Shown here: positions 50,957 through 59,640 of the stretch, piece after piece
Position numbering within the stretch: the stretch's first letter is position 1
How the letters are laid out: every line of letters begins with the position of its first letter
Assembly (NCBI RefSeq): GCF_014205135.1
Contig: NZ_JACHMY010000001.1
Location: forward strand, 7,378,001 to 7,442,000
Source of the DNA: Kribbella italica
GTDB lineage: Bacteria; Actinomycetota; Actinomycetes; Propionibacteriales; Kribbellaceae
Length of the DNA: 64,000 nt
Direction: 5' to 3'
Translations under genes and position numbers: made by a program
The notes under the pieces: generated by a model
The model's database searches: none
What the model was told of the DNA's origin: nothing
What the model saw: the letters and a program-made list of their open reading frames with translations, nothing else

Positions 50957-52172
50957 CCCACAGGCCGGTGAGGCCGCGGAAGTGGGCCTGGAACTTGTCC
51001 TGCTCGTGGGCGGGGTAGGTCGCCTTCACCGTCTCGGTGAGGATGCGGTCGAAGTCGGCGCTCTTGACCCACTCGACCAGCTGCTCGTCGAAGTTCGGCA
51101 GGTTCTGCGCGACCCACTCGTGGTACCTGGCGGTCTCGAAGTGCTCGTCGGCCAGCTTCAGGTACGCCTCGATCTTGGCGTCGTAGTCGAGTGACTCGTC
51201 GTCGGCGATCGCGAAGTAGCGCTCGGTGTGCAGGTCGACCTTGGTGCGGCGACCGGTGGCCAGCGAGAAGACCGACCACTTGACCAGCGCGCCGATCGCC
51301 CACGGGAAGTAGTAGTGCAGCGAGGTGATCGCGACGTCGGGGCAGGCGTTGGCGTAGTCGATCGGGTGCACCGAGTCGCCCGCGACCAGCATCTCGCAGG
51401 AGTTGAACTCCCAGCCGAAGAAGGCGTTCACGATCCGGCTGATCGCGACCGCCTGGTGGCCGGCCGAGGGGCTGAGGAAGTCGTGCGAGACGGCGTACCG
51501 GTTGTGCATCGGCTCGTCGGGGCGGAAGTCCATCACCATCGTCTCGGCGCCGATCGACAGCGCCCGGGCGAACTTCTCGTACTCGACCGTCGCCTGCAGG
51601 TGCATCAGCATCTCGCCCGACTCGTCGTACGCCGTGTGCAGGTCCTCGCGGTTGTCGATCCGCGAGACGCCGCGCCAGCCGCCGCCGTCGAACGGCTTCA
51701 TGTACATCGGGTAGCCGAGGTCGTCGGCGATCGCGTCCAGGTCGAAGGTCTTGTTGTACTTGGCCGACGTGTAGGCCCAGCGGACGTTGTCGACCGGGTT
51801 CTTGTACGGCACCAGCACGGTCCGCGGGATCTTCAGCCCGAGCCGCAGCATCGCGCAGTACGCCGAGTGCTTCTCCATCGCCTGGAACGTGAACGGCGAG
51901 TTCAGCAGGTACGTGCCGTTCATCAGCGCGGCCTTCTTCAGCCACTCGCGCGGGTGGTAGTACCAGTACGCCAGCCGGTCGATCACCAGCCCGACCCGGA
52001 CCGGGTCGTTCAGGTCGAACGGCTCGATGGTGAGCCGCTCGGTGCCGAACTCGTGCGTGGTGCCGGCGGACTCGACCGGACCGACGCGGCGCAGCAGGGC
52101 CTCGAAGGCCTGCGGCCAGTCCTCCTCGGCGCCGAGCAACAACCCGATCAGGTGCTGAGAGCGGTCAGGCAC
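50937..52172 (-). CDS. ATP-grasp-fold ligase-like protein
   Basis: A 411-aa protein. The ATP-grasp core is suggested by MEKHSAYCAMLRLGLKIPRT, YPMYMKPFDGGGWRGVSRID (nucleotide-binding loop) and EMLVAGDSVHPIDYANACPD (metal-binding end). The peptide or carboxylate substrate is unknown. It follows an esterase gene (10-bp gap) on the same strand, and with the MFS transporter and second esterase forms a conserved-looking cluster. Confidence 0.8.
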   Translation of the reverse strand: MPDRSQHLIGLLLGAEEDWPQAFEALLRRVGPVESAGTTHEFGTERLTIEPFDLNDPVRVGLVIDRLAYWYYHPREWLKKAALMNGTYLLNSPFTFQAMEKHSAYCAMLRLGLKIPRTVLVPYKNPVDNVRWAYTSAKYNKTFDLDAIADDLGYPMYMKPFDGGGWRGVSRIDNREDLHTAYDESGEMLMHLQATVEYEKFARALSIGAETMVMDFRPDEPMHNRYAVSHDFLSPSAGHQAVAISRIVNAFFGWEFNSCEMLVAGDSVHPIDYANACPDVAITSLHYYFPWAIGALVKWSVFSLATGRRTKVDLHTERYFAIADDESLDYDAKIEAYLKLADEHFETARYHEWVAQNLPNFDEQLVEWVKSADFDRILTETVKATYPAHEQDKFQAHFRGLTGLWVIDQSR

Positions 52173-52182
52173 AGTAGGTCTC

Positions 52183-52929
52183 CTAACAGAATCGGGGCAG
52201 GTGATGGGCCAGCTGCTTGCGCCACCACGGCCAGTCGTGAGCTACGTCGTGTCCCCACAGGTCCAGCTCGTGGGGGATGCCCTTCGCCGCAAGGAGGGCG
52301 GAGGTGGCGCGGGCCGACGGCAGCGAACCGGTCGGATGCGTCTCCCAGTCGCCCTGCCCGACCGTGAGGACCAGGAAGATCCTGTTGCGCAGCCACTCCA
52401 GGTGGTCGCCGTCCAGGTTGGGCAGGTAGTCCACCGGGTTGTTGAAGTACGTCGCGTCGCCGCGCTCGCCCCAGGCGTGCCAGCTGGACGCGTCGTAGTT
52501 GCCCGACTGGCAGATCGCGATCGGGAACAGGTCGGCCCGTTTCAGCGCGAAGTTCAGCGCGTGGAAGGCGCCCAGGCTGCAGCCGGTGGTGATGATGTCG
52601 GCGGCGCCCGGAGTGTCCCGGCCGATCGTCGGCACCACCTGGTCGAGGATCCACGACTCGTACAGCCCGTGCCGGCGAGCGCGCTCCTCCAGCGGGATGC
52701 CGCGGTCGGACCAGCTCACGTGGTCGTAGGAGTCGACGCAGTACAGCTTCACCCGGCCGGCCTCGATCAGGTCCGCCACGGCACCGACCATGCCGTTGTT
52801 CTCGTAGTCCCAGGCCCGGCCCTGCTCACTGGGGAAGACCAGGACCGGCCGGCCGTAGTGGCCGTAGCGGATCACCGTGCCCGGACGGTCCAGTCCCGGC
52901 GCGTCCAGTTCGACCTGCTCACGTTCCAC
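52183..52929 (-). CDS. esterase-D-like alpha/beta hydrolase
   Basis: A 248-aa protein of the esterase (PF00756-like) group: RPVLVFPSEQGRAWDYENNG, nucleophile Ser in TTGCSLGAFHALNFALK, and His in LWGHDVAHDWPWWRKQL. No signal peptide. It is 10 bp upstream of the ATP-grasp gene and probably shares its transcript. Confidence 0.85.
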   Translation of the reverse strand: MEREQVELDAPGLDRPGTVIRYGHYGRPVLVFPSEQGRAWDYENNGMVGAVADLIEAGRVKLYCVDSYDHVSWSDRGIPLEERARRHGLYESWILDQVVPTIGRDTPGAADIITTGCSLGAFHALNFALKRADLFPIAICQSGNYDASSWHAWGERGDATYFNNPVDYLPNLDGDHLEWLRNRIFLVLTVGQGDWETHPTGSLPSARATSALLAAKGIPHELDLWGHDVAHDWPWWRKQLAHHLPRFC

Positions 52930-52974
52930 GCGGCCTCACCCCTTCGCTGTCCTGCCGGTAACCCTCGCACGACT

Positions 52975-54105
52975 TCAGGCCGGCTGTCTGGTCCCCGCGC
53001 GTCCCGCGACCGGTCCGAGCAGGGCGACGACCACAGCGAGTACCGCGACCCCGGCCAGGGCGGCAGGCAACGACCAGACGCTCGACGCGGCGCCGACCGC
53101 GGCCGGGCCGAGCAGGAAGCCCAGGTACGCGATCGTGGTGACGGTGGAGATCGCTCCGGCCCGCCGGTCGGGTCCGGCCCAGGCACCGGCCATGCTGATG
53201 ATGGTCGGCGCGCAGACCGACGTACCGAGCCCCGCGATGCCGATGCCCACGAGTGCCACCCAGGCGTTGCCCGCTGTAGCGGCCAGCAGTGAGCCGACGG
53301 CGGCAACGGCGCCTCCGGCAACGAGTAGCTGGGCTGGGCGGAGTCGGGCGAGCAGGGCGTTGCCGCTGATGCGTCCGGTCGCTGCAGCTGCGGCGAAGAC
53401 GGCAGGTGCAGTCGACGCGAGACCAGGTGCTGCACCCAGCGACGTGTCGAGGTGTACGGCGCTCCAGCTCTGCCAGGCGTTCTCGACGACGTACGCGAGG
53501 GCGCAGAGCCCGCCGAAGACCAGCAGGGCCGGCTCAAGCCGCCTCCGCTTGGGCTTGTCTGCCAGCACTGGGACCAACCTGGTTGAGCCGGGGAAGAGCA
53601 GCGCCGCTGCGACCAGTGCGATCACCACGCAGACACCGCCCAGCACAGGTAGAGCCCCGGCGCCGGCTGAGCGCAGACCGGCGGTGCTCAGGCTGGACAC
53701 CACCACGGCGATCGAGAACAGCCCGTGCGCCAGGTTCATCAACGGCTTGCTGGTCTCGGCCTCGGCCGCCGTACCGGTCGCGTTGATTGCCACGTCGGTA
53801 GCGCCGGAGGTCACGCCGAGCAGGAACAGGGCCGCACCGAGTGTGACGGCCGAGCCGGCGAAGGCCGGGAGGACCCCACAGGCGCCGAACAGTACGACGA
53901 CCACCGGGAGCACCACGCCGCCGTACCGGTCGATCAGGTAGCCGGTGAAGCGCATCGAGACCAGGGCGCCGAGGCCGACCATGAGCAGCGCGCCGCCGAG
54001 CTGGGCGTCGCTGACGCCGGCCTCCGAGCGGACCGCGGGCAGGATCGCCCCCCACGCTCCCCAGAAGAGTCCGAACGCACCGAAGCCAGCGAGTGTTCTG
54101 AGCAC
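52975..54105 (-). CDS. MFS transporter
   Basis: A 376-aa protein with about 12 hydrophobic helices; the MFS loop 2-3 motif appears as RFTGYLIDRYGGVVLPVV. It carries an AYVVENAWQSWSAVHLDTSL segment like those in the MFS group that includes YbjJ/Fsr-type exporters. Located between two esterase genes, it may export or import the cluster's product. Confidence 0.87.
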   Translation of the reverse strand: MLRTLAGFGAFGLFWGAWGAILPAVRSEAGVSDAQLGGALLMVGLGALVSMRFTGYLIDRYGGVVLPVVVVLFGACGVLPAFAGSAVTLGAALFLLGVTSGATDVAINATGTAAEAETSKPLMNLAHGLFSIAVVVSSLSTAGLRSAGAGALPVLGGVCVVIALVAAALLFPGSTRLVPVLADKPKRRRLEPALLVFGGLCALAYVVENAWQSWSAVHLDTSLGAAPGLASTAPAVFAAAAATGRISGNALLARLRPAQLLVAGGAVAAVGSLLAATAGNAWVALVGIGIAGLGTSVCAPTIISMAGAWAGPDRRAGAISTVTTIAYLGFLLGPAAVGAASSVWSLPAALAGVAVLAVVVALLGPVAGRAGTRQPA

Positions 54106-54115
54106 CCGCTCTACC

Positions 54116-55156
54116 CTAGGCGGCCCAGATGCGCTGAAGCAGCTCGATTAGACAGGGGTCGAAGGTGTCGCGCCAGGCGGTGAAGTTGTGCATGTCCGGC
54201 GTCTCGTTGAAGTCGACCTCGAGACCGAGCGTGGCCAGGTGGGCGGCCATCACGCGGTTGTTGTGCACGTTCTCCTCCGGCGTCCCGGCGGTCATCGCGA
54301 GCTCCGGCCTGCTCGGCGCGGACGTTGCCGCGAGCACCTGGTTCACGAAGCCGGTGACCTCGGCGTAGTACTCGAAGCCGGACTCCTGCGGGTCCGTGGT
54401 GAGCGTGAAGAACGAGCCCGACTGGAGGAACAGCCCGGCGAAGGTCCCGGGGTGGTTCCACTCGGCGTACAGGGCGGCGAGTGCGCCGAGGCTCGCGCCC
54501 ATCAGCACGGGCTGCTTGCTCTTGTACTGCGTGGTGATCACGGGCAGCACGTGGCCGACCAGCGTTTCCGCGTACGACGGGTTGGCGGCGTACCAGAGAT
54601 TGCGCGACCCCGGGCGGACGAGCGCCAGCCGGAACGGCGGAAGGGTGCCCTCGGCCACCATCGCGCCGGCGAAGTGCGTGAGTCCGGCGTACATGGCGAA
54701 CTCGGGGCCGTCGTGCGACAGCAGCAGCGGCAGCTCGAACGACGGCGCGATCCCGTCCGGCGCCCAGACCTGGACGTCGACCGGCCCGACCGGCGAGGTC
54801 TCGACCGGCAGCGGGGTCAGCCCGGCCGCGATCGGCTCGACCGAGATCCAGGCGGGCTCGACGTACCCGGGCAGTGGCAGCCACGAGTGCTCGCCGAACG
54901 CGCCGCCGACCACCCGCGGGTTGGTCGGGTCGGTCCGCATCCCGGCGTCGGCGACGTCGAACAGGTACTCCATCCGGTGCACGCTCGGCCGCGGGAGCCG
55001 CAGTTCCCAGCCGTACCCGACCGGTTTGAACTCCAGCTGCTCGGCCGCGAGCCCGAGCTCCTCCCAGAGCCGGACGCCGGGCAGGGCATGCTCGGGGTCG
55101 GCGAGGCGGAACACCACCTCGGCCCCCTCGACCGCGCTCTTCACCTCGTCCGGCAT
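54116..55156 (-). CDS. enterochelin-esterase-like alpha/beta hydrolase
   Basis: A 346-aa protein. The N-terminal beta domain (VVFRLADPEHALPGVRLW, YGWELRLPRPSVHRMEYLF) is followed by a hydrolase domain with Ser in PVLMGASLGALAALYAEW and His in TPDMHNFTAWRDTF, as in Fes-type esterases. It may process an ester-linked product of the cluster. No signal peptide. Confidence 0.85.
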   Translation of the reverse strand: MPDEVKSAVEGAEVVFRLADPEHALPGVRLWEELGLAAEQLEFKPVGYGWELRLPRPSVHRMEYLFDVADAGMRTDPTNPRVVGGAFGEHSWLPLPGYVEPAWISVEPIAAGLTPLPVETSPVGPVDVQVWAPDGIAPSFELPLLLSHDGPEFAMYAGLTHFAGAMVAEGTLPPFRLALVRPGSRNLWYAANPSYAETLVGHVLPVITTQYKSKQPVLMGASLGALAALYAEWNHPGTFAGLFLQSGSFFTLTTDPQESGFEYYAEVTGFVNQVLAATSAPSRPELAMTAGTPEENVHNNRVMAAHLATLGLEVDFNETPDMHNFTAWRDTFDPCLIELLQRIWAA

Positions 55157-55200
55157 CCGACCACGGTACGTCCCACCCCGTGGAACCCCCTCATCGCGTG

Positions 55201-55225
55201 ATCACTGACACACCCTGTCAGTGAT
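55201..55225. promoter_or_regulatory. TetR-like operator palindrome
   Basis: ATCACTGACA-CACCC-TGTCAGTGAT is a perfect 10-bp inverted repeat between the divergent esterase and YjbR-like genes. TGACA-N5-TGTCA is a frequent TetR-family site. It sits 20 nt before the ATG of the right-hand gene; no TetR gene is nearby. Confidence 0.65.
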
Positions 55226-55244
55226 TCGGCGTACCGTCGAAACC

Positions 55245-55583
55245 ATGGTCGATCTCGAGGACATCCGCGCCGCGACCGCCGATCTGCCACGCAGCTACGA
55301 GGTGCTGGTCCGCGACAGCATCAAGTGGCGGGTCGGGCAGATCGTCTACCTCGCGGTCTCACCGGACGAGCAGACGATGGGCATCGCGTTCCCCAAGGAG
55401 GAGCGCGACGCGGCGATCGCGGCCGAGCCGGACAAGTTCTTCGCGCCGAAGCCGTCGGACGAGCGGTTCCGCTGGATCCAGGTCCACCTGGACGCGCTCG
55501 ACGCCGACGAGCTGCGCGAGCTGGTGCTGGACGCCTGGGGGATGGTCGTCCCGAAGAAGGTACGGGCCGAAGTCCTCCGGTAA
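55245..55583 (+). CDS. MmcQ/YjbR-family protein
   Basis: A 112-aa protein with the double-wing fold sequence pattern: VDLEDIRAATADLPRSYEVL, SIKWRVGQIVYLAVSPDEQT then MGIAFPKEERDAAI and LDALDADELRELVLDAWGMV. ATG 55245 is preferred over GTG 55221, which is part of the palindrome. Function of the family is unclear; DNA binding has been proposed. Confidence 0.87.
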   Translation: MVDLEDIRAATADLPRSYEVLVRDSIKWRVGQIVYLAVSPDEQTMGIAFPKEERDAAIAAEPDKFFAPKPSDERFRWIQVHLDALDADELRELVLDAWGMVVPKKVRAEVLR

Positions 55584-55714
55584 CCGTCAGTGGCCCTGGG
55601 CAACTATCTCCTCCTGGAGGATGAGGCCGGTGCGACCTGGGGGCGACCTCCGTCACAGCGGGATCGTCCTGGCGGCCGATGGAAGACCGTCGGATTCCTT
55701 GCAGGCTTGGGGGT

Positions 55715-55822
55715 ATGACCGGAGACTTCCTACCCCGCCGCCGCCAGGCGTCGGTGCTCAGCCAGATCCTGACCGTCCTGCTCGTGCTCGCCGTCGCCGC
55801 CGGCGTCTGGTGGGTCCTCTAG
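55715..55822 (+). CDS. 35-aa single-pass membrane mini-protein
   Basis: ATG 55715 opens MTGDFLPRRRQASVLSQILT followed by VLLVLAVAAGVWWVL and stop: a short basic N-terminus and one membrane helix. The stop overlaps the convergent response-regulator stop by 4 nt. A conserved small membrane peptide or a fortuitous frame are both possible; no strong ribosome site is seen. Confidence 0.4.
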   Translation: MTGDFLPRRRQASVLSQILTVLLVLAVAAGVWWVL

Positions 55823-56577
55823 GACTCCCACCGGACTTCAGCCTCACCCGGCCGTACGACGCCCGCCTCGTACGCGACGACCACCGCCTGCACCCGGCTC
55901 GACAGCCCCAGCTTCGACAGCACGCTGCTGACATGGGTCTTCACCGTCGTCTCGCTGACGAACAGCTTCGCCGCGAGATCACGGTTCGACAGCCCGCGCG
56001 CCATCCAGACCAGGACGTCACGCTCACGCTCGCTCAGCTGCGACAGCGCCCCGGTCCACCGGCCCGCGTCCTGAGGCGCCGGCGCGGGCTCCCCGCCGTT
56101 CCCGACCTTGCGCTCCAGCTCGACACACCGCTCGAGCAGCACCCGCGTCGACGCCGGGTCCACCAGCGAGTCCCCGCGATGCACAGCCCGTACGGCGGAC
56201 ACCAGCAGATCCGGATCCGTGTCCTTCAGCAGGAACCCCGAAGCACCGGCCCGTACGGCGCTCAGCACGTACGCCTCGTCGTCGAACGTGGTCAGCACCA
56301 GGACGGCGGGCTTGCTCTTCCCGGCGGCCTGGTTGGCGCGCGTGATCCGCTCGGTCGCGACCAGCCCGTCCATCACCGGCATCCGGATGTCCATCAGCAC
56401 GACGTCCGGGTCGAACTGGTCGATCAGCCGCAGCGCCTCCTCGCCGTCCCCGGCCTGCGCGACCGTGGTCAGGTCGTGCTCGTGGTCGAGGATCATCGCG
56501 AGCCCGGTCCGGATCACGCCCTGGTCGTCGGCGACCAGTACCCGGATCTGGTCCGTCACCTCTGCGGGGGCAACCAT
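55819..56577 (-). CDS. NarL-family response regulator
   Basis: A 252-aa protein. The receiver domain (IRVLVADDQGVIRTGLAMIL) has phospho-acceptor D in VVLMDIRMPVMDG and Lys in FLLKDTDPDLL. A LuxR HTH follows (LSERERDVLVWMARGLSNRD then LFVSETTVKTHVSSVLSKLG). The start overlaps the histidine kinase end by 22 nt, so the two form an operon. Confidence 0.94.
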   Translation of the reverse strand: MVAPAEVTDQIRVLVADDQGVIRTGLAMILDHEHDLTTVAQAGDGEEALRLIDQFDPDVVLMDIRMPVMDGLVATERITRANQAAGKSKPAVLVLTTFDDEAYVLSAVRAGASGFLLKDTDPDLLVSAVRAVHRGDSLVDPASTRVLLERCVELERKVGNGGEPAPAPQDAGRWTGALSQLSERERDVLVWMARGLSNRDLAAKLFVSETTVKTHVSSVLSKLGLSSRVQAVVVAYEAGVVRPGEAEVRWES

Positions 56578-57890
56578 GCCTGCACTCTCCATCCACCCAG
56601 GGGTCCAGCGGCCACGGCCAGTGTGCCGCCGACAGCCAGCGCGCGTTCGCGCATTCCGATCAGTCCGTTGCCGCGGCCGCTCTCGCTGCGCCGGGCGGTT
56701 TCCAGCACGTTCACCGGTGGCGGCCCACCGCTGCCGTTGTCGTCGATGGTCAGCAGCTCGCCCTGCGGCCCACTCTGCCAGCTCACCTGAGCCGCCGAGG
56801 CCTTCGCGTGCACCATCACGTTGGTCAGCGCCTCCTGAATGATCCGTACGGCGGTCAGGTCGGTGGCACTCGTCAGCTCCCGGCTCCGGGTCGGCAGGTT
56901 CATCGTGACGTCCACCCCGACGGCCTTGAGCCGGTCGCCCATCCGGGCCACGTCGGACAGGTCCGGCACCGGAGCGGTCTCGGCGCCACCGCCCGGCGAG
57001 GCGGTGTTGAGCACCCGGACGGTCTCCCGCATCGCGGTCAGCGCTTCCTTGCCGCTGGTGATGATCCAGCGCACCGCCTCGCGCAGGGCGGCCGGGTTCT
57101 GGTCGGCCACCCGGTCGGCGGCCTGGGCCCGGATCACCACCGCGCTCATGTGGTGCGAGACCACGTCGTGCAGGTCCCGGGCGATCCGGGTCCGCTCGGC
57201 GGCCGCGACCCGCTCGGCCTCGATCTTGCGCAGCCGGACCAGCTCGGCGTTCCGGTTCTCCAGCACCAGCATCGACTTGCGCCGGCGCAGGGCGTTCGCG
57301 CCGAGCAGCACCATGCCGCCGATCAGCGCCTCGGCGAACACGAACAGCGACACGTCGATGTAGCCGTACAGGCTGTAGAGATCGGTCGGCAGGTTGCGGT
57401 AGCGCCGGCTGATCACGACGTCGGAGTTGGCCAGGACCAGGGCGACCACGGTCGGCAGCCCGATCATCAGCCCGGCCAGGCTGCCCATCGTGAAGAACAG
57501 ACAGGTGAACCGCCGGACGCCGCTGGCGGCCGCGACGTACCCGACGACGAGCAGCGGGACCAGGTGGATCTCGGACTGCAGCGCGGCGTTGGCGATCACC
57601 GGCTGCCCGAAGACGTCGATGCCCGCCTGCGAGGCCAGGCCGGTGCCGGCCGCGGCGTACACGAAGGGGTAGAGCAGCGCGACGAAGACCAGCGTCGTCC
57701 GGGGCAGGCTGCGCCCGACGGCGACGGTGATCACCAGGAAGAGCCCGGTCACCACCGAGACGCTCGGGTTGGCCGGGCGCAACGAGCTGTCGCTGACCAC
57801 CGCGAGCGCGAGGAACCAGCCGACGCCGATCAGCGCGGCGAGCAGCACGTCCCGCTGCAGCTGCGACATCCCCCGCCAAAGGCTCCACAC
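56556..57890 (-). CDS. membrane histidine kinase (HisKA_3 type)
   Basis: A 444-aa protein. Five or six membrane helices occupy residues about 15-205 (LLAALIGVGWFLALAVV, VTGLFLVITVAVG, TLVFVALLYPFVYAA). Dimerisation/phospho-acceptor motif RIARDLHDVVSHHMSAVVIR, HATPase with IQEALTNVMVHAKAS, LLTIDDNGSGG and GNGLIGMRERALAVGG. Partner of the adjacent NarL-type regulator. The membrane region rather than a large extracellular loop is the likely sensor. Confidence 0.94.
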   Translation of the reverse strand: MWSLWRGMSQLQRDVLLAALIGVGWFLALAVVSDSSLRPANPSVSVVTGLFLVITVAVGRSLPRTTLVFVALLYPFVYAAAGTGLASQAGIDVFGQPVIANAALQSEIHLVPLLVVGYVAAASGVRRFTCLFFTMGSLAGLMIGLPTVVALVLANSDVVISRRYRNLPTDLYSLYGYIDVSLFVFAEALIGGMVLLGANALRRRKSMLVLENRNAELVRLRKIEAERVAAAERTRIARDLHDVVSHHMSAVVIRAQAADRVADQNPAALREAVRWIITSGKEALTAMRETVRVLNTASPGGGAETAPVPDLSDVARMGDRLKAVGVDVTMNLPTRSRELTSATDLTAVRIIQEALTNVMVHAKASAAQVSWQSGPQGELLTIDDNGSGGPPPVNVLETARRSESGRGNGLIGMRERALAVGGTLAVAAGPLGGWRVQAWLPPQR

Positions 57891-58065
57891 CTTGCTCAGC
57901 GTAGTCGTGAGAGTTATTTACCGGTTCCTTCGCCCGAACGGGCAAAAGCTCCAACTTTAGGACGAGGCCACGCGTCGGACCTGCTACCCAGGTCCGACTT
58001 CCGGCCGCGCAGGACGGTCCCTGGGAGGGATGTCACCAGCGCTGTGAACCGAGAGGCTGTACCCC

Positions 58066-58773
58066 ATGAACAACGAGGAGCCACCGCGCCGGAGCCTGTC
58101 GGTCCGGGCCCGGTTGCTGTCCGTGACCGGGCTCGCGGTCGTCGCGTCACTGCTGGTCTGGCACGGGCAGGTGGCGGACTTCCTCGGCTTCGACTCGCCG
58201 GGGGACAAAGCGCCGGTGATCGGGGGCGCCGGAGCGCCCGACACGAGACTGCCGCGGGCCGACGGCGACGTACCGAGTACGCCGGTCAGCACGCCGGCCG
58301 TCACCCCCAAGCCGAAGCCGACCAAGCCGCCGAAGAAGAAGCCGAAGCCGACCAAGAGCCCGAGCACGAGCGACAACGGCGCGTACGACGAGGAGTCGAC
58401 CGAGGGGATGTCGCCCAAGCTGCGGTCCCGGTTGCTGAAAGCCATGGCAGCCGCGAAGGCCGACGGGGCCACCCTCCGGATCAACTCCGGCCGCCGCAGC
58501 GCCGCGAAGCAGCGGCGCCTGCTGGACGAGGCGATCGTCAAGTACGGCTCGTACAAGGCGGCCGTCCGCTGGGTGCTGCCGCCGGAGTTCTCCGAGCACG
58601 TGAAGGGCCGCGCGGTCGACATCACGCCCGCGGCCGGCGCGAAGTGGCTCGAGCTGAACGGCTACCGGTACGGGATCTGCCGCCGCTACGACAACGAGCC
58701 GTGGCACTTCGAAGCCCTCACCACGCCGGGCCGCAAGTGCCCGCCGCGCGAACCCTACGCACTCGCCGAATAG
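58066..58773 (+). CDS. VanY-like D-alanyl-D-alanine carboxypeptidase (peptidase M15), membrane-anchored
   Basis: A 235-aa protein with an N-terminal membrane anchor (LLSVTGLAVVASLLVW). A Pro/Lys-rich wall-spanning linker (TPKPKPTKPPKKKPKPTKSP) leads to an M15 domain with RINSGRRSAAKQRRLLDEAI, the zinc motif SEHVKGRAVDITP (SxHxxGxAxD) and ExxWH in NEPWHFEAL. It trims peptidoglycan peptides outside the membrane. Confidence 0.9.
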   Translation: MNNEEPPRRSLSVRARLLSVTGLAVVASLLVWHGQVADFLGFDSPGDKAPVIGGAGAPDTRLPRADGDVPSTPVSTPAVTPKPKPTKPPKKKPKPTKSPSTSDNGAYDEESTEGMSPKLRSRLLKAMAAAKADGATLRINSGRRSAAKQRRLLDEAIVKYGSYKAAVRWVLPPEFSEHVKGRAVDITPAAGAKWLELNGYRYGICRRYDNEPWHFEALTTPGRKCPPREPYALAE

Positions 58774-58788
58774 TCAGGAGCGCCCGAT

Positions 58789-59178
58789 ATGACGATGACC
58801 CTGCCCGTGACCAGCACCCGGCTGTCCACCCGCCGCCGTACCCGTCCGGTCGTTCCCGCGCTGTGGCGCCAGGTCGTCCGTGGTGGCGCCCGGGAGGAGG
58901 ATCGTGCCGTGCAGCTCGAGCCCGACCGGTCGGCGTACACGCAGCTGGAGATCTACGACGCGGTGCTGGCCGCCTTCGACCGCCGCGACGAGGTGCTCGA
59001 CGTGATCGCCGCGGCTCCGGACCGCCACACCGCCGTACGGCGGGTGCGCGCGCTGCTCGCCGTGAGTCAGGGACAGGCGGCCGCGGTCGTGGACCTGCCG
59101 CTGCACCGCTTCACGACCGGCACCCGCGACCGGATGCGGCTGCGCGCGACCGAGCTGCGCAAGGCGCTGATCCGCTGA
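58789..59178 (+). CDS. mini-protein resembling the GyrA/ParC C-gate dimerisation segment
   Basis: A 129-aa protein. Residues about 45-125 read YTQLEIYDAVLAAFDRRDEV, LDVIAAAPDRHTAVRRVRAL, LAVSQGQAAAVVDLPLHRFT, closely following the topoisomerase IIA A-subunit pattern ILxGLxxALxxIDEVIxLIR / LSExQAxAILDxRLxRLT. There is no catalytic Tyr or gate domain. It could bind gyrase or topo IV or just share the coiled-coil gate fold. ATG 58789 follows gagcgcc 16 bp after the peptidase gene, with which it may be co-transcribed. Confidence 0.65.
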   Translation: MTMTLPVTSTRLSTRRRTRPVVPALWRQVVRGGAREEDRAVQLEPDRSAYTQLEIYDAVLAAFDRRDEVLDVIAAAPDRHTAVRRVRALLAVSQGQAAAVVDLPLHRFTTGTRDRMRLRATELRKALIR

Positions 59179-59250
59179 GCGTTCCCTTGCTCTTCTTGTC
59201 CGGGCGCGCGCGAAGGTGTGCGGATTTGATCGGGCGAGGAAGATGGTGAC

Positions 59251-59634
59251 GTGATCACTCTCGAGCAGGCGAAGCGGTTGAAGAAGGCCGGCGCGCTCTG
59301 GGTGCCGGGCGCGGGCGACCGCTTCGTCGTCCCGGACCGGGAGATGGACGACGACGTGTTCGTGGTCAGCGACATGACCGTCGAGGTGCACGACTACCCC
59401 GGCGGCAAGGTGATCGGCTTCAACGGGACCACCGAGTGGGCGCTGGACAGCATCGAGCAGCGCGAGGTGATCTGGCTGCCTCGCGAGGAGCAGCTGCGCA
59501 CGCTGCTCGGCGGGCAGTTCGTCAGCCTGGAGGCGACCGACGGCGGCTACACGGTGCACACCACCGGCGGGACGACGACCGGCCCGGACGCCGAGCAGGC
59601 GTACGCCGACGCGGTGCTCGAGCTGCTGGAGTGA
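59251..59634 (+). CDS. conserved actinobacterial hypothetical protein
   Basis: A 127-aa soluble protein (LWVPGAGDRFVVPDREMDDD, VFVVSDMTVEVHDYPGG, KVIGFNGTTEWALDSIEQRE, WLPREEQLRTLLGG). Relatives in other actinobacteria are often labelled pilus assembly protein CpaE, but there is no P-loop or CpaE domain here, so that name is not supported. GTG 59251 follows ggaagatggtgac. Convergent with the next gene. Confidence 0.75.
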   Translation: MITLEQAKRLKKAGALWVPGAGDRFVVPDREMDDDVFVVSDMTVEVHDYPGGKVIGFNGTTEWALDSIEQREVIWLPREEQLRTLLGGQFVSLEATDGGYTVHTTGGTTTGPDAEQAYADAVLELLE

Positions 59635-59640
59635 CTCAGC

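Noticed and set aside
59251..59634. Pilus assembly protein CpaE
   Set aside because: The name is common for relatives, but the protein lacks the ATPase domain of CpaE; left as conserved hypothetical.
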